Assembly: GCA_027621505.1 (NCBI GenBank)
Contig: JAQCBK010000003.1
Location: 1 to 64,000 of the forward strand
Source: Bacteroidota bacterium
Lineage (GTDB): Bacteria > Bacteroidota > Bacteroidia > Flavobacteriales > Flavobacteriaceae
Length of the DNA: 64,000 nt
Direction: 5' to 3'
The notes under the pieces are model-generated. The model had not been told where the DNA came from. It did not search any database and saw nothing but the letters and a program-made list of their open reading frames with translations. Shown here in pieces: positions 40,035-51,392 of the stretch (the first letter of the stretch is position 1; each line of letters begins with the position of its first letter). Made by a program: the position numbers and the translations under genes.

Positions 40035-41393
40035 TTAAGTAAATTTCACTTTTAATGCCTCCCAATCTAAGGCTCCATAGTTACCCGAGCTCATCATCAA
40101 TAAAACGGTATGATCATATACTTGGGCCAATAAATAATCATGCAATTCTTTGGGGTCTGTAAAAACCAAAAGGTCGGCCCGACCAAAGGCTTCGATTATT
40201 TCTTGCGGAATGATCGGCGTTCTATTTTTAATTTTAAGGGCCTCGGGATCAAAAAAAACGATGGGAAGATCGGCTTTTTCCAAACTGTCTTTGTAGTTTA
40301 TGATAAATGAAGGATCCAAACTGCTATAGGTATGTAACTCTAAACAGGCTGTAATTTTGAAATCGGAAAACTGGGCTTTAACCGCCTCAGTTGTTGCCTT
40401 GACCTTACTAGGGGCATGGGCAAAATCCTTAAAAAGATAGGACGAATGGGATTGCGCAAGTAACTCGAGTCGTTTGGACGCCCCTCTAAAACTGCCTATC
40501 GCCTGATAAAAATCATCTTCATCCACGCTCATCAATTGACACAGCCACTTCGCACCTGCCATATTTGAAAGATTGTGCCGCCCAAACACTTCCAGGGGAA
40601 GAGGGCCCTCATCGGTTTCCAAAAAGGTAGTGCCTTCAGAAATACTGTGTTCCAAAATAGAATAAGATTCCTTTCTGATTGTATTTTGAGTATCCGCCAC
40701 CATCTGGGACAATCTTTTGTCCTCCTCATTATACACCAAAACCCCACCTGCGGTAATTGAGTCGATAAATCGCTCGAATTGCTGGTTGTAATCTGCTTCC
40801 GTTTTAAATACATTGACATGATCCCATGCGATACCACTGACCAGTGCGATTTGGGGTTGATAGTGGTGAAACTTAGGTCTTGGATCAATAGGAGAGGAAA
40901 GGTATTCGTCCCCTTCAAGGACGATAAAATCGTTTTCCTCAGACAAAAATACCGAATTGTCAAAGCCCTCCAACTGGGCTCCTATCATATAGTCCACCGA
41001 GATTTGATGGTAGTTCAACACATGCAATACCATGGCAGAGATAGACGTCTTGCCATGACTTCCTGCAATGACGACTCGGGTCTTATTTTTAGCATAGTGA
41101 GCAATGAATTCGGGATAAGAAAAAATGGGCAGACCCATGGCTTGCGCCTTCAAAAGTTCGGGATTGTCTTTTTTGGCGTGCATACCGAGTACCACACCAT
41201 CCAGACGGTCCTTAATCTTTTCGGGAAACCAACCCATTACCTCTGGGCATATTCCCGCTTGCTTCAATTGGCTCAGGGAAGGGTCAAAAATAGCATCATC
41301 GCTCCCCGTTATCTCGTGGCCATTGTTTTTTAGCGCAATCGCCAAACTGTGCATGGCACTGCCCCCAATGGCAATAAAATGATACCTATTCAA
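40035..41393 (-). CDS. Mur ligase family protein (Mpl-type murein peptide ligase)
   Basis: IAIGGSAMHSLAIALKNNGHEITGSDDAIFDPS; IAGSHGKTSISAMVL; LEGDEYLSSPIDPRPKF. Confidence 0.88.
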   Translation of the reverse strand: MNRYHFIAIGGSAMHSLAIALKNNGHEITGSDDAIFDPSLSQLKQAGICPEVMGWFPEKIKDRLDGVVLGMHAKKDNPELLKAQAMGLPIFSYPEFIAHYAKNKTRVVIAGSHGKTSISAMVLHVLNYHQISVDYMIGAQLEGFDNSVFLSEENDFIVLEGDEYLSSPIDPRPKFHHYQPQIALVSGIAWDHVNVFKTEADYNQQFERFIDSITAGGVLVYNEEDKRLSQMVADTQNTIRKESYSILEHSISEGTTFLETDEGPLPLEVFGRHNLSNMAGAKWLCQLMSVDEDDFYQAIGSFRGASKRLELLAQSHSSYLFKDFAHAPSKVKATTEAVKAQFSDFKITACLELHTYSSLDPSFIINYKDSLEKADLPIVFFDPEALKIKNRTPIIPQEIIEAFGRADLLVFTDPKELHDYLLAQVYDHTVLLMMSSGNYGALDWEALKVKFT

Positions 41394-42291
41394 GTTTTAT
41401 TACTTTTAAAAGTGCCAATCCTTCTTCAAAATCAGGCTTGATCTCCAAGGCCTGCTTTAAGGAGGTTTTTGCTTTTTCCAACTGATCGTTGTAAAAATAT
41501 ATTTTTGATCGATAATAATAGGCCCATTCCAATGGATAATTGTCCTCATCACTAAAATCGAGAATATAATAATCCAGAGCAGCGATCCCCAACTCGCTTT
41601 CCAACTGATATTCGGCTGCCGCACGGCCCAACTCAAATATCAAGTCTCTTCTATAAGACAAAAAACCATTTTCCAACTTTTTCATATCCGCTTTCAAAGT
41701 TCGAAACAATTCACGGTATTGATTTATGGCCGCCTCAGTTTCATTATTCAGCTGAAAAAGATAGGCTTTCATCAACATCCCCTCAATAGGGTCAATTCGA
41801 TTCAACTCCGTGGCTTTTTTTTGGGCAAAAGTCATGCTGCCCCCCAAAATATCGGGAATCTCAGCGTGCAACTGTATCAGAAGATTGAGGCAGACGATCT
41901 GATTCGGTTGAAGCTCGTGGGCTTTAAGGACAAACTTCCTCGCCTTGATCACATAGGGCACAGAAAAAAAACGCGAAACCTCCAACGACCTTCTGGCAGC
42001 GGCTACCCCCAGCTTAAAAAAATTCTCAGCAGTGGGAGCATCAACGATCAATTTTTCGTAATAATCGATGGCCGTATCCCAGTCTTTGTGATCATAGGCC
42101 CACGCTGCAATGGATTTCGTGTTGGCCATTCCCCCTTTAATTTCAGCTTTCTTAAGAGCGGTTAATTTGGAACTGTATTGAGCATCCTTTTTAAAATCAT
42201 AGGAAACAAAAGGGGTTTTCATTTGGGCAATTCCCCCCAAAGGAATTAGGTTCAGAACAAAAAACAATAGGAATCTAAACATGGGGGGCAT
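41386..42291 (-). CDS. TPR repeat secreted protein
   Basis: Signal peptide; TPR-like [36 protein letters not shown] and [22 protein letters not shown]. Confidence 0.75.
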   Translation of the reverse strand: MPPMFRFLLFFVLNLIPLGGIAQMKTPFVSYDFKKDAQYSSKLTALKKAEIKGGMANTKSIAAWAYDHKDWDTAIDYYEKLIVDAPTAENFFKLGVAAARRSLEVSRFFSVPYVIKARKFVLKAHELQPNQIVCLNLLIQLHAEIPDILGGSMTFAQKKATELNRIDPIEGMLMKAYLFQLNNETEAAINQYRELFRTLKADMKKLENGFLSYRRDLIFELGRAAAEYQLESELGIAALDYYILDFSDEDNYPLEWAYYYRSKIYFYNDQLEKAKTSLKQALEIKPDFEEGLALLKVIKLE

Positions 42292-43285
42292 TCAATTTTT
42301 TCCAAATGAGGTCTTTTAGGGCTTTGAGTCCAGATTGATCTACCGCCGAGATCATACAGTGGGAAATTTCACCAAAGTTTTTTTCCATTTCCACGGCGTA
42401 TTCTGCTCTTAGCTCCTCATCCAACAGGTCGCATTTGGAAAGCGCAACCACATAGTCTTTGTCCATCAATTCGGGGTTGTAGGTTCGCAATTCGTTCATC
42501 AGCACATCAAATGCTTTTTTAACATCTGCTGTATCGGAAGGAATCATAAAAAGCAAAACCGAGTTGCGCTCAATATGACGTAAGAAATAATGCCCCAAGC
42601 CTTTGCCCTCGGCTGCTCCCTCGATGATTCCGGGGATATCTGCCATAACAAAAGATCGGAAATCGTGATAAGGCACTATGCCCAGGTTGGGCTTTAAGGT
42701 CGTAAACTCATAATCTGCAATTTTGGGTTTGGCGGCAGTCAAGGCTGCCAATAAGGTTGATTTTCCTGCATTGGGAAAACCCACTAAGCCCACGTCGGCC
42801 AATACTTTGAGTTCCAAAATCACCTGAAGTTCTTCTCCCTTTATTCCAGGTTGGGCGTAGCGAGGGGTTTGGTTGGTGGAAGATTTAAAATTCCAGTTGC
42901 CCAGTCCTCCTTTACCCCCTTCCAATACAACCACTTCTTGATCTGGCTCCACCATTTCAAAAAGAACTTCTTCGGTGGCTAATTTTTTGACTACCGTACC
43001 CAAAGGCACATCAATGTATACATCTTTGCCTTGAGCTCCTGTGCTTCTGCTCTTGCTCCCGTCTCCACCGTGCCCAGCCAAAAAATGACGGGTAAACTTA
43101 AAGGGATACAAGGTCCAAAGGTTGGGATTGGCACGAACAATCACATGCCCCCCTCTGCCACCGTCCCCGCCATCCGGCCCTCCTTTGGTGATGAATTTTT
43201 CACGATGGAGGTGGACAGAACCTTTCCCCCCATTTCCAGATTTCAGATTGAGTTTTACGTAGTCAACAAAATTGGCTTCGGTCAT
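42275..43285 (-). CDS. obgE: GTPase Obg
   Basis: [81 protein letters not shown]. Confidence 0.97.
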   Translation of the reverse strand: MTEANFVDYVKLNLKSGNGGKGSVHLHREKFITKGGPDGGDGGRGGHVIVRANPNLWTLYPFKFTRHFLAGHGGDGSKSRSTGAQGKDVYIDVPLGTVVKKLATEEVLFEMVEPDQEVVVLEGGKGGLGNWNFKSSTNQTPRYAQPGIKGEELQVILELKVLADVGLVGFPNAGKSTLLAALTAAKPKIADYEFTTLKPNLGIVPYHDFRSFVMADIPGIIEGAAEGKGLGHYFLRHIERNSVLLFMIPSDTADVKKAFDVLMNELRTYNPELMDKDYVVALSKCDLLDEELRAEYAVEMEKNFGEISHCMISAVDQSGLKALKDLIWKKLNAPHV

Positions 43286-43287
43286 CT

Positions 43288-43863
43288 TTAGATCAAACCA
43301 TCAATAAGGGCGGTCAGTCGTTGGGTAATTTCATCAATACTGCCGATGCCGTCCACGCTGTGGAATTTACCCTGACCCTCGTAAAATGCCCTTAGTGGTG
43401 CAGTTTTATTATTGTATTCGTCGAATCGGTTTCTGATTTTTTGTTCGTCCTGATCGTCTGCCCTACCACTGGTTTTCCCTCGGTTGATCAAGCGCTCCAC
43501 CAAAACATCGTCGTCTGCCTCTAAGGCCAAGGTCGCACTGATTTGCATGGATTTTTCTCTCAAAAAAGCATCCAGTGCCTCGGCTTGTTTGGTGGTTCGG
43601 GGGAAACCGTCAAAAATAAACCCTTTGGCTTCGGGATGACTTTCCACCGCATCCTTGAGCATGTCAATGGTCACCTGATCGGGAACCAAATCCCCTTGAT
43701 CCATATAGGATTGTGCCAATGTTCCCAATGCCGTTTTATTGGAGATATGATGCCTGAACAGATCGCCAGTAGAGATGTGAAACAATTGGTATTTCGTTTT
43801 TAGGAATTCGGCTTGCGTCCCTTTCCCAGCTCCTGGTTTTCCAAAGAGTACTAGATTAATCAT
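43288..43863 (-). CDS. adk: Adenylate kinase
   Basis: [50 protein letters not shown]. Confidence 0.96.
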   Translation of the reverse strand: MINLVLFGKPGAGKGTQAEFLKTKYQLFHISTGDLFRHHISNKTALGTLAQSYMDQGDLVPDQVTIDMLKDAVESHPEAKGFIFDGFPRTTKQAEALDAFLREKSMQISATLALEADDDVLVERLINRGKTSGRADDQDEQKIRNRFDEYNNKTAPLRAFYEGQGKFHSVDGIGSIDEITQRLTALIDGLI

Positions 43864-43950
43864 TGCGTTGCTTTTGTTACAAAGATATCCAATTTGGATT
43901 TGTTTTTTTCCAAGCCAAAAACTAATCCGTATTTTTGTAAAAACTTCGGT

Positions 43951-45105
43951 ATGGAATTTTTTTCAACCACCAAAACGCTGGGCATTCTGGGAGGGGGTCA
44001 ATTGGGTAAAATGCTACTCTATACCACCCGAAAGTGGGACATCAAAACCAAGGTTTTGGATCCCAGTGAAAATGCTCCTGCACGACTGGCCAGCGATCAC
44101 TTTGTTCAAGGGGAACTCACCGATTTCCAAACCGTCTATGATTTTGGTAAAAATGTGGACGTTCTGACCATAGAAATTGAAAAAGTCAATGTGGAGGCAT
44201 TGGAAAAACTAGAAAGCGAAGGGGTAAAAGTTTATCCCCAGCCGAAGGTGCTTCGTACCATTCAAAACAAATGCCTCCAAAAAAGATTTTACAAAGAAAA
44301 CAACATCCCCACAGCCGCTTTCGAGGAATACGAAAGCTTGGATCTCGTCAAGGAAGCCATCATCAAAGGGGAGCAGTCTTTTCCTTTTGTTTGGAAATCG
44401 GCCGAAATGGGCTATGATGGCTATGGGGTATCCATTATCCGTTCCAACAAGGAAATTGAGGATTTGAATGGAGGCCCATGCCTGATAGAGGAATTGGTGC
44501 CTTTTGAAAAAGAGTTGTCCGTGATCGTCTGCCGCCGTCCGGAGGGAGAAACGGTTCATTATCCAGTGGTGGAATCGGAGTTTCACCCCACGGCCAACCA
44601 AGTGGAGTATGTTTTATGCCCGGCCCAACTCTCGAGCGCCGATGCCAAAAAAGCGGTTGAAGTGGCGCTTCAAACTTCAAAAGCCTATGGCCAGATCGGA
44701 CTTTTGGCGGTGGAACTTTTTCTAACCCCCGAAGGAGACGTATTGGTCAATGAGGTGGCCCCACGTCCTCACAATAGCGGACATTACAGCATAGAAGCCT
44801 CCTACACCTGCCAGTTCGAACAACACATTCGCGCCGTATTGGATTTGCCTTTGGGAAAAACTGGAAGCAAAACCGCAGCGGTGATGGTGAATCTGGTGGG
44901 CAAAGCAGGCCATACCGGCCCGGTGGTTTATAAAAACATCGACCAAGTATTGGCCATTGAAGGGGTCACCCCCCATATTTACGGTAAAAAGGAAACCCGT
45001 CCCTTCCGCAAAATGGGACATGTAACCATTATACACCCCAAAATCGAAACCGCTAGAAAAATGGCGGAGCAAGTAAAAGAAACCTTATCAGTAATCAGCA
45101 AATAA
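43951..45105 (+). CDS. purK: 5-(carboxyamino)imidazole ribonucleotide synthase
   Basis: TLGILGGGQLGKMLLYTTRKWDIKTKVLDPSENAPA; NEVAPRPHNSGHYSIEA. Confidence 0.95.
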   Translation: MEFFSTTKTLGILGGGQLGKMLLYTTRKWDIKTKVLDPSENAPARLASDHFVQGELTDFQTVYDFGKNVDVLTIEIEKVNVEALEKLESEGVKVYPQPKVLRTIQNKCLQKRFYKENNIPTAAFEEYESLDLVKEAIIKGEQSFPFVWKSAEMGYDGYGVSIIRSNKEIEDLNGGPCLIEELVPFEKELSVIVCRRPEGETVHYPVVESEFHPTANQVEYVLCPAQLSSADAKKAVEVALQTSKAYGQIGLLAVELFLTPEGDVLVNEVAPRPHNSGHYSIEASYTCQFEQHIRAVLDLPLGKTGSKTAAVMVNLVGKAGHTGPVVYKNIDQVLAIEGVTPHIYGKKETRPFRKMGHVTIIHPKIETARKMAEQVKETLSVISK

Positions 45106-45107
45106 TT

Positions 45108-45593
45108 ATGGCAAAAGTAGGCATCATCATGGGCAGCGAATCGGATTTACCGGTCATGCAAGCGGCCATCGACATCCTCAAGGAATTTGGAATCGAAACG
45201 GAAGTGGACATCGTTTCTGCCCACCGAACCCCCGACAAAATGATGGATTATGGAAATCAGGCCCACCACAGGGGGCTTAAAGTGATCATTGCTGGCGCCG
45301 GCGGTGCGGCCCACCTCCCAGGAATGATTGCAGCAGTCTCTCCCTTACCCGTTATCGGTGTCCCCGTCAAATCGAGTAACTCCATCGACGGTTGGGATTC
45401 GGTTTTGTCCATCCTCCAAATGCCGGGCGGTGTTCCCGTAGCCACCGTAGCCCTTAACGGCGCCAAAAATGCCGGGATTTTGGCCGCGCAAATCGTCGGG
45501 ACTTCCGAGCCTGAAGTGCTTGAAAAAGTAAGCGCCTTCAAACAAGAGCTCAAAACCAAAGTCATCAACAGTAGCAAAAAACTTAATCCATAA
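45108..45593 (+). CDS. purE: 5-(carboxyamino)imidazole ribonucleotide mutase
   Basis: GIIMGSESDLPVMQAAIDIL; VSAHRTPDKM; AGAGGAAHLPGMIAA. Confidence 0.96.
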   Translation: MAKVGIIMGSESDLPVMQAAIDILKEFGIETEVDIVSAHRTPDKMMDYGNQAHHRGLKVIIAGAGGAAHLPGMIAAVSPLPVIGVPVKSSNSIDGWDSVLSILQMPGGVPVATVALNGAKNAGILAAQIVGTSEPEVLEKVSAFKQELKTKVINSSKKLNP

Positions 45594-45597
45594 CCCA

Positions 45598-47619
45598 TTG
45601 GAAAACCCATTACTCAAGCCCTTTGAAACGCCCCACCAGTCCATCCCCTTCAGTAGCATCCGACCAGAACATTTTATTCCTGCACTAGAAGAAAACATCA
45701 AAAATGCGTTGGAGGCCATCGATGCCATCGTACAGCAAACCACAGCTCCGACCTTTGAAAACACCATCGAAGCCTTAGAAAACGTAGGGGAACTCCTGGG
45801 CCGAAACAGCAGTATTCTATTTAACCTCAACAGTGCCGAAACCTCCAAGACCCTCCAATCGATTACCCAGCAGGCCTCCCCCTTGCTTACAAAATTCCAA
45901 AACGATGTAAGACTCAATCAGGCCTTGTTTGAACGCATCAAAACGATCTACGAAAATCAAAAGCAAGAAAAGCTTTCGGTGGAGCAACAAACCCTTTTGG
46001 AAAAAGAATACAAAGGTTTTGCCAGGAACGGGGCTTTGCTCGGAGAAGCGGAAAAAAACCGTCTAAGGGAAATCGATACCGAAAAAGCACAGTTGGGCCT
46101 CACCTTTGGCGAAAATGTTTTGGCCGACACCCAGGCTTTTGAACTTCATATCACCGAAGAAAAAGAGCTGAAAGGCTTACCCGAACAAGTCAAGGAAATG
46201 GCAGCCGAAACCGCCCAATCCAAAGACAAAACCGGTTGGATCTTTACCCTGGACTATCCGAGTTATGTTCCCCTAATGACCTATGCCAAAAACCGAGCGT
46301 TGCGCAAAAAAATGAGTTTGGCCTTTGGCCGTCGTGGTTTTCAAACCAATGACAACAACAATACTGCCATCATACTGCGGTTGATCGAACTCCGAAAAAA
46401 GAGAGCCGAATTGTTGGGTTATGATTCCCATGCCGCTTTTGTCTTGGAGGAACGCATGGCCACTTCGGAGGAAAACGTCAAAAACTTTTTAGAAGACCTG
46501 TATAAAAAAGCCTATCCTGCCGCTGCAAAAGAATGGAAAGCCATGGAAGATTTTGCCGCAGATCAATTGGGCTTGTCCACCATGGAAAAGTGGGACACCG
46601 CCTATGTATCCGAAAAACTCAAACAGGCCCAACTGGAACTGGACGAACAGCAGCTCAAACCCTATTTTCCATTGGAAAAGGTTCGAGCCGGGGTGTTTGA
46701 GATCGCAGGAAAATTATACGGCTTGCGTTTTGAAAAAAACGAAAGCTTGGAAGGCTACCATCCCGAGGTGGAAGTTTATGAAGTGTACAACCGCAAAGGG
46801 GATTTCTACGCCCTGCTCTACACCGACTTTTTCCCTCGGCCGGGAAAGCGAAACGGTGCATGGATGACGTCCTTCCGTGGACAGAAAAAGGACCAAAGGC
46901 CACATATTTCAGTGGTTTGTAATTTTTCTAAACCCACTGCCAGTACCCCGTCCCTACTCACTTTTCAGGAAGTAACAACCCTCTTCCACGAATTTGGCCA
47001 TGCCCTACACGGCATCTTAGCCAATACCACCTATGGCGGACTGAGCGGTACCAGTGTTTTTTGGGATTTTGTAGAACTGCCCAGCCAGATCATGGAAAAT
47101 TGGTGCTATGAAAAAGAAGCCCTAGAACTTTTTGCCCGACACTACCAAACAGACGAGGTGATCCCGATGGAGTACATCCAAAAAATCAAAAAAGCCGCCC
47201 ATTTTCAACAGGGACTGCAAACCCTACGGCAGTTGGGCTTTGGCTTTTTGGACCTCTCCTATCACGGTGCGCAAGCCACCGACATCCAAGACGTTAAATC
47301 CCATGAAAGTGCCATTTTGGAACGGGTACAGTTTTTAAAAGACACCCCCCAAAGTTGCACCAGCACCGCCTTTTCGCATATCTTCCAAGGGGGCTATTCC
47401 GCTGGATACTATAGCTATAAATGGGCGGAAGTATTGGATGCTGATGCATTTGAACTGTTTTTGGAAAAAGGAATTTTTGATCCCCAAACGGCAAAGTCTT
47501 TTGAGGACAACATCCTCTCCAAAGGCGGAACCGAACACCCCATGACCCTGTTTAAAAGGTTTAGAGGCAAAGCCCCCGACCCCCAGGCGTTGCTTAAAAG
47601 GGCTGGATTGGTGGTGTAG
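45598..47619 (+). CDS. M3 family metallopeptidase (oligopeptidase A/Dcp-like)
   Basis: HEXXH in LFHEFGHALHG; GTSVFWDFVELPSQIMENW; TTG start codon. Confidence 0.93.
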   Translation: MENPLLKPFETPHQSIPFSSIRPEHFIPALEENIKNALEAIDAIVQQTTAPTFENTIEALENVGELLGRNSSILFNLNSAETSKTLQSITQQASPLLTKFQNDVRLNQALFERIKTIYENQKQEKLSVEQQTLLEKEYKGFARNGALLGEAEKNRLREIDTEKAQLGLTFGENVLADTQAFELHITEEKELKGLPEQVKEMAAETAQSKDKTGWIFTLDYPSYVPLMTYAKNRALRKKMSLAFGRRGFQTNDNNNTAIILRLIELRKKRAELLGYDSHAAFVLEERMATSEENVKNFLEDLYKKAYPAAAKEWKAMEDFAADQLGLSTMEKWDTAYVSEKLKQAQLELDEQQLKPYFPLEKVRAGVFEIAGKLYGLRFEKNESLEGYHPEVEVYEVYNRKGDFYALLYTDFFPRPGKRNGAWMTSFRGQKKDQRPHISVVCNFSKPTASTPSLLTFQEVTTLFHEFGHALHGILANTTYGGLSGTSVFWDFVELPSQIMENWCYEKEALELFARHYQTDEVIPMEYIQKIKKAAHFQQGLQTLRQLGFGFLDLSYHGAQATDIQDVKSHESAILERVQFLKDTPQSCTSTAFSHIFQGGYSAGYYSYKWAEVLDADAFELFLEKGIFDPQTAKSFEDNILSKGGTEHPMTLFKRFRGKAPDPQALLKRAGLVV

Positions 47620-47639
47620 GGGTTTTTCCTTTTTTATGG

Positions 47640-47659
47640 CCCAAAGACTTTTGGGTTTT
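47640..47659 (+). terminator. Rho-independent terminator after the M3 peptidase
   Basis: CCCAAA-GACT-TTTGGG followed by TTTT. Confidence 0.55.
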
Positions 47660-47720
47660 GATAGCTGGATAGGGAGTTTTTATTTGCTAACTATATTTAT
47701 AGATGTTTGAAAAAGACAAT

Positions 47721-47746
47721 AAAAAAAGCCCGATTAACGGGCCTTT
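47721..47746 (-). terminator. Rho-independent terminator after aconitase
   Basis: Minus strand GGCCCGTTAATCGGGCTTTTTTT, about 20 bp beyond the aconitase stop. Confidence 0.75.
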
Positions 47747-47766
47747 AAATTCACTTGATAATTGCC

Positions 47767-50034
47767 CTAAGCGGCATTTTCCTTTTTGATCAGATTCAAT
47801 GCAGAACCTTCCTTAAACCACTCAATTTGTTGGGCGTTATAAGTATGATGGGCCTTGAGGGTATCTTTGGATCCATCGGCATGCACCAGCTCAATCGTTA
47901 GGGGTTGACCGGGAGCAAAGTCCTTTAGGTCGATAAAATTAAATGTATCGTCTTCCTGGATCAAATCGTAGTCGTTTTCATCGGCAAAGGTGATCCCCAA
48001 CATCCCCTGTTTTTTTAGGTTGGTTTCGTGGATACGGGCAAAAGATTTAACCAAGACCACTTTGACCCCCAAAAATCGGGGTTCCATGGCGGCATGTTCT
48101 CTCGAGGATCCCTCTCCATAGTTGTGGTCTCCCACAACCACGGTTTCGATCCCTGCTTTTTTGTATTGGCGTTGTACATCGGGTACCCCTCCATATTCGC
48201 CTGTCAGCTGGTTTTTTACAAAATTGGTTTTTTGATTGAACGCATTCACTGCCCCGATCAGACAGTTGTTGGAGATATTGTCGAGGTGACCGCGAAAACG
48301 CAACCAAGGGCCGGCCATGGAAATATGGTCGGTGGTACATTTTCCGTGGGCTTTGATCAGCAGCTTAGCACCCATCAAATTTTGTTGGTCCCAAGGCTGA
48401 AATGGGCTGAGCAATTGCAAACGCTCGGAATCTTCTTTGACCACGACCTCCACCTGAGAGCCGTCCTCTTGCGGAGCGACATAGCCGTTCTCCTCCACTG
48501 CAAAACCAGAGGGGGGCAATTCCAAACCGCTGGGGGGGTCGAGTTTGACCTCCTCCCCGTCTTGGTTGATCAGGCTGTCGTTAACCGGATCAAAATCCAA
48601 ACGCCCGGCAATGGCCAATGCAGCCACCATTTCGGGGGAAGCTACAAAAGCATGGGTATTGGGATTTCCATCGTTCCTTTTGGAGAAGTTGCGGTTAAAA
48701 GAGTGAACAATCGAATTTTTTTCTTGCTTGTCGGCACCAGCTCTTGCCCATTGACCAATACAAGGGCCACAGGCATTGGTAAATATTTTGGCATTAAGAT
48801 CTTCAAAAATTTGAAGAAGCCCATCGCGTTCAGCGGTGTAGCGCACCTGCTCCGATCCAGGATTGATCCCAAATTCGGCTTTGGTGACTAGGTTTTTATC
48901 TACGGCTTGTTTTGCAATGGAAGCCGCTCGGGACAGGTCTTCATAGGAAGAGTTGGTACATGAACCTATCAATCCCCATTCTACTTGCAGGGGCCAGTCG
49001 TTTTCTCTGGCTGCAGCACTCATCTCTGAAACCGGCGTAGCCAAATCGGGCGTAAAGGGACCGTTGAGGTGCGGTCGGAGGCTGTCCAAATCCAACTCAA
49101 TCACCTCATCGAAATAGTCTTCGGGTTGGGCATATACTTCCGGGTCGGCTGTGAGGTGTTCTTTTACGGCATTGGCAGCATCGGCAACATCATCACGTCC
49201 AGTAGATCGCAAATAACGTTCCATGGAAGCATCGTAGCCAAAGGTAGAAGTTGTAGCGCCTACCTCTGCACCCATATTACAAATGGTACCTTTTCCGGTA
49301 CAGGACATGGCCTCGGCACCCTCTCCAAAATATTCGATGATGGCCCCTGTTCCGCCTTTAACGGTCAAAATACCCGCTACTTTTAGGATGACATCCTTTG
49401 GAGCCGTCCAGCCGTTGAGTTTTCCAGTCAGCTTGACCCCGATCAGTTTGGGAAACTTCAGTTCCCATGGCATATCGGCCATTACGTCCACGGCATCAGC
49501 GCCCCCTACACCAATGGCTAGCATCCCCAATCCACCGGCGTTTACCGTATGGGAGTCTGTTCCGATCATCATTCCACCGGGAAAGGCATAGTTTTCCAAT
49601 ACCACCTGGTGGATGATGCCCGCGCCGGGCTTCCAAAATCCAAGTCCGTATTTGTTGGATACCGACTCAAGAAAGTCAAACACCTCGGCCGAGGTTGAAT
49701 TGGCAGATTTTAGGTCGGAGCTGGCTCCGTCTTTGGCCTGAATCAAATGATCACAATGGGTAGTGGTGGGTACGGCCACTTTGGGTTTTCCCGCTTGCAT
49801 AAACTGCAACAGTGCCATTTGGGCCGTAGCATCCTGCAGGGCAATGCGATCTGGCGCAAAGTCGACATAGTCAACCCCACGTTCGAAAGTTTGTGTAGGT
49901 GTGCCGTTCCACAAGTGGGTATACAATATTTTTTCAGCGGCAGTAAGGGCTTTGCCTTTTAATGCTCTCGCTTGGGAAATGCGTTCTTCCAGTCGAGCAT
50001 ATACCGCTTTGATCATTTCGATGTCAAATGCCAT
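47767..50034 (-). CDS. acn: Aconitate hydratase
   Basis: [63 protein letters not shown]. Confidence 0.95.
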   Translation of the reverse strand: MAFDIEMIKAVYARLEERISQARALKGKALTAAEKILYTHLWNGTPTQTFERGVDYVDFAPDRIALQDATAQMALLQFMQAGKPKVAVPTTTHCDHLIQAKDGASSDLKSANSTSAEVFDFLESVSNKYGLGFWKPGAGIIHQVVLENYAFPGGMMIGTDSHTVNAGGLGMLAIGVGGADAVDVMADMPWELKFPKLIGVKLTGKLNGWTAPKDVILKVAGILTVKGGTGAIIEYFGEGAEAMSCTGKGTICNMGAEVGATTSTFGYDASMERYLRSTGRDDVADAANAVKEHLTADPEVYAQPEDYFDEVIELDLDSLRPHLNGPFTPDLATPVSEMSAAARENDWPLQVEWGLIGSCTNSSYEDLSRAASIAKQAVDKNLVTKAEFGINPGSEQVRYTAERDGLLQIFEDLNAKIFTNACGPCIGQWARAGADKQEKNSIVHSFNRNFSKRNDGNPNTHAFVASPEMVAALAIAGRLDFDPVNDSLINQDGEEVKLDPPSGLELPPSGFAVEENGYVAPQEDGSQVEVVVKEDSERLQLLSPFQPWDQQNLMGAKLLIKAHGKCTTDHISMAGPWLRFRGHLDNISNNCLIGAVNAFNQKTNFVKNQLTGEYGGVPDVQRQYKKAGIETVVVGDHNYGEGSSREHAAMEPRFLGVKVVLVKSFARIHETNLKKQGMLGITFADENDYDLIQEDDTFNFIDLKDFAPGQPLTIELVHADGSKDTLKAHHTYNAQQIEWFKEGSALNLIKKENAA

Positions 50035-50124
50035 AATACTAAATCTAATTTGATAAAATTACGAAATAATGCTCTTAAAAAATGGACGGAATGTTTCTTT
50101 TACAAGTTTGTTTTACCAACCGCC

Positions 50125-50466
50125 TTATTCTGATTCCCAACGGAGGAATCCTCCCTCAAGATCGTAGATTTTCTGAAAGCCAAAAGAGACCATAACCTGA
50201 GCAGCATATTGACTCCTTCGACCCGACCGGCAATAGATCAGCAGTGTGTCAGAGGGGGTGAGTTTTTGTATTTCGTTGACAAAAGCTTCTGATTTTACAT
50301 CGATATTTAGAGCCCCTTTGATGTGGCCCTCTTTGAACTCCTCTGGGGTTCTGACATCAATCACGGCATATCCCTGTTCGACCAAAGCCTCATATTCCGC
50401 TTTTTCCAAAACCTCTACCTTGGGGGTTTGTTGAAAGAACAACAACAAAATCAATAGTATTCTCAT
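50125..50466 (-). CDS. Rhodanese-like domain protein with N-terminal signal
   Basis: YAVIDVRTPEEFKEGHIKGALNID; active-site LIYCRSGRRSQ. Confidence 0.9.
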   Translation of the reverse strand: MRILLILLLFFQQTPKVEVLEKAEYEALVEQGYAVIDVRTPEEFKEGHIKGALNIDVKSEAFVNEIQKLTPSDTLLIYCRSGRRSQYAAQVMVSFGFQKIYDLEGGFLRWESE

Positions 50467-50467
50467 C

Positions 50468-51268
50468 TCAAATCTTTAACTTTAAAATTAACCATAAAAT
50501 TGGAATTCCCTCCACCCAAAAACTAGAATAATATTGGGATTGATCTTCTTTTGAACGGAGAACAAAAGCCAACAAGAGCAGGGCGACTCCAAAAACCAAC
50601 CCAAATTGGGAGGAGAGTTGAAAGTAAGCCTCCAAAAAAACAAAAAGCAACAGCAACGCTCCCCCCAACCATCGCGTTTTAGGAATTCCCCATTTTTGGG
50701 GCCAAGTGAGCAGATGAGGATCGTCCGAGGCCAGGTCGCGAATTTCAAAAGGCAGGGTGGCGACCAACACAAAAAGGTAACGTTGGAAACTATAGACCAG
50801 CGAAAATTCAGTGAGACTTTTGCCCGCTAGGGATAGGGGTAAAAAAACAGTGGTCAAAACCCAACTCAATGCCACCAAATGGATTTTCATACCTTTCAAT
50901 CCCCTGAAGTTGAGCTGATACCTGGGCAAGGGCAGGCAGTACAACAAAACCAAGCCTGTAGTAAAAAACAGAAGAAGCCGAGTGGAAACAGGCAAGCAGC
51001 TTGCCATTCCCAACATCAAAACACCTATAAATATAGTGAATCCCATCAGTGACCCATTGACCTTGACCTTCAAATGATCCAAAAAAACCCGGTGAAACTT
51101 GATAAAATTATAGGCCAAAAAAGGAGCCACAAAAAAAATCAACTGATGGCTAAAATTTAAGGAAAGACCAAAATCCAAAACCGTAATCCTAGCGAGAGCA
51201 AAAACCGCCAAACCTACATGAAAACTGTATCTGACGTAGTGATCAAAAAGCTTTAGGATCCATCCCAC
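50468..51268 (-). CDS. UbiA-like integral membrane protein (prenyltransferase-like, function unknown)
   Basis: Multi-TM; second Asp motif-like FEIRDLASDDPHLLTWPQKWGIPKT; first NDxxD motif absent. Confidence 0.5.
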   Translation of the reverse strand: MGWILKLFDHYVRYSFHVGLAVFALARITVLDFGLSLNFSHQLIFFVAPFLAYNFIKFHRVFLDHLKVKVNGSLMGFTIFIGVLMLGMASCLPVSTRLLLFFTTGLVLLYCLPLPRYQLNFRGLKGMKIHLVALSWVLTTVFLPLSLAGKSLTEFSLVYSFQRYLFVLVATLPFEIRDLASDDPHLLTWPQKWGIPKTRWLGGALLLLFVFLEAYFQLSSQFGLVFGVALLLLAFVLRSKEDQSQYYSSFWVEGIPILWLILKLKI

Positions 51269-51392
51269 AGGACAAAAATATCGGTTCGCTGTTAATAACT
51301 GGGCTTATTGTTCAAAAAAAATGGACAAATCGATTAAAAGTCAATTAAAACCTTTCTTGCAATGCGCTAATTTTGATTAAACTGATCGTCAT

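Noticed and set aside
43951-50034. Stretch that looks more GC-rich by eye (purK, purE, M3 peptidase, aconitase)
   Set aside because: All are conserved core genes in plausible order; probably codon-usage/expression variation rather than an island. Needs a sliding-window GC calculation I cannot run.
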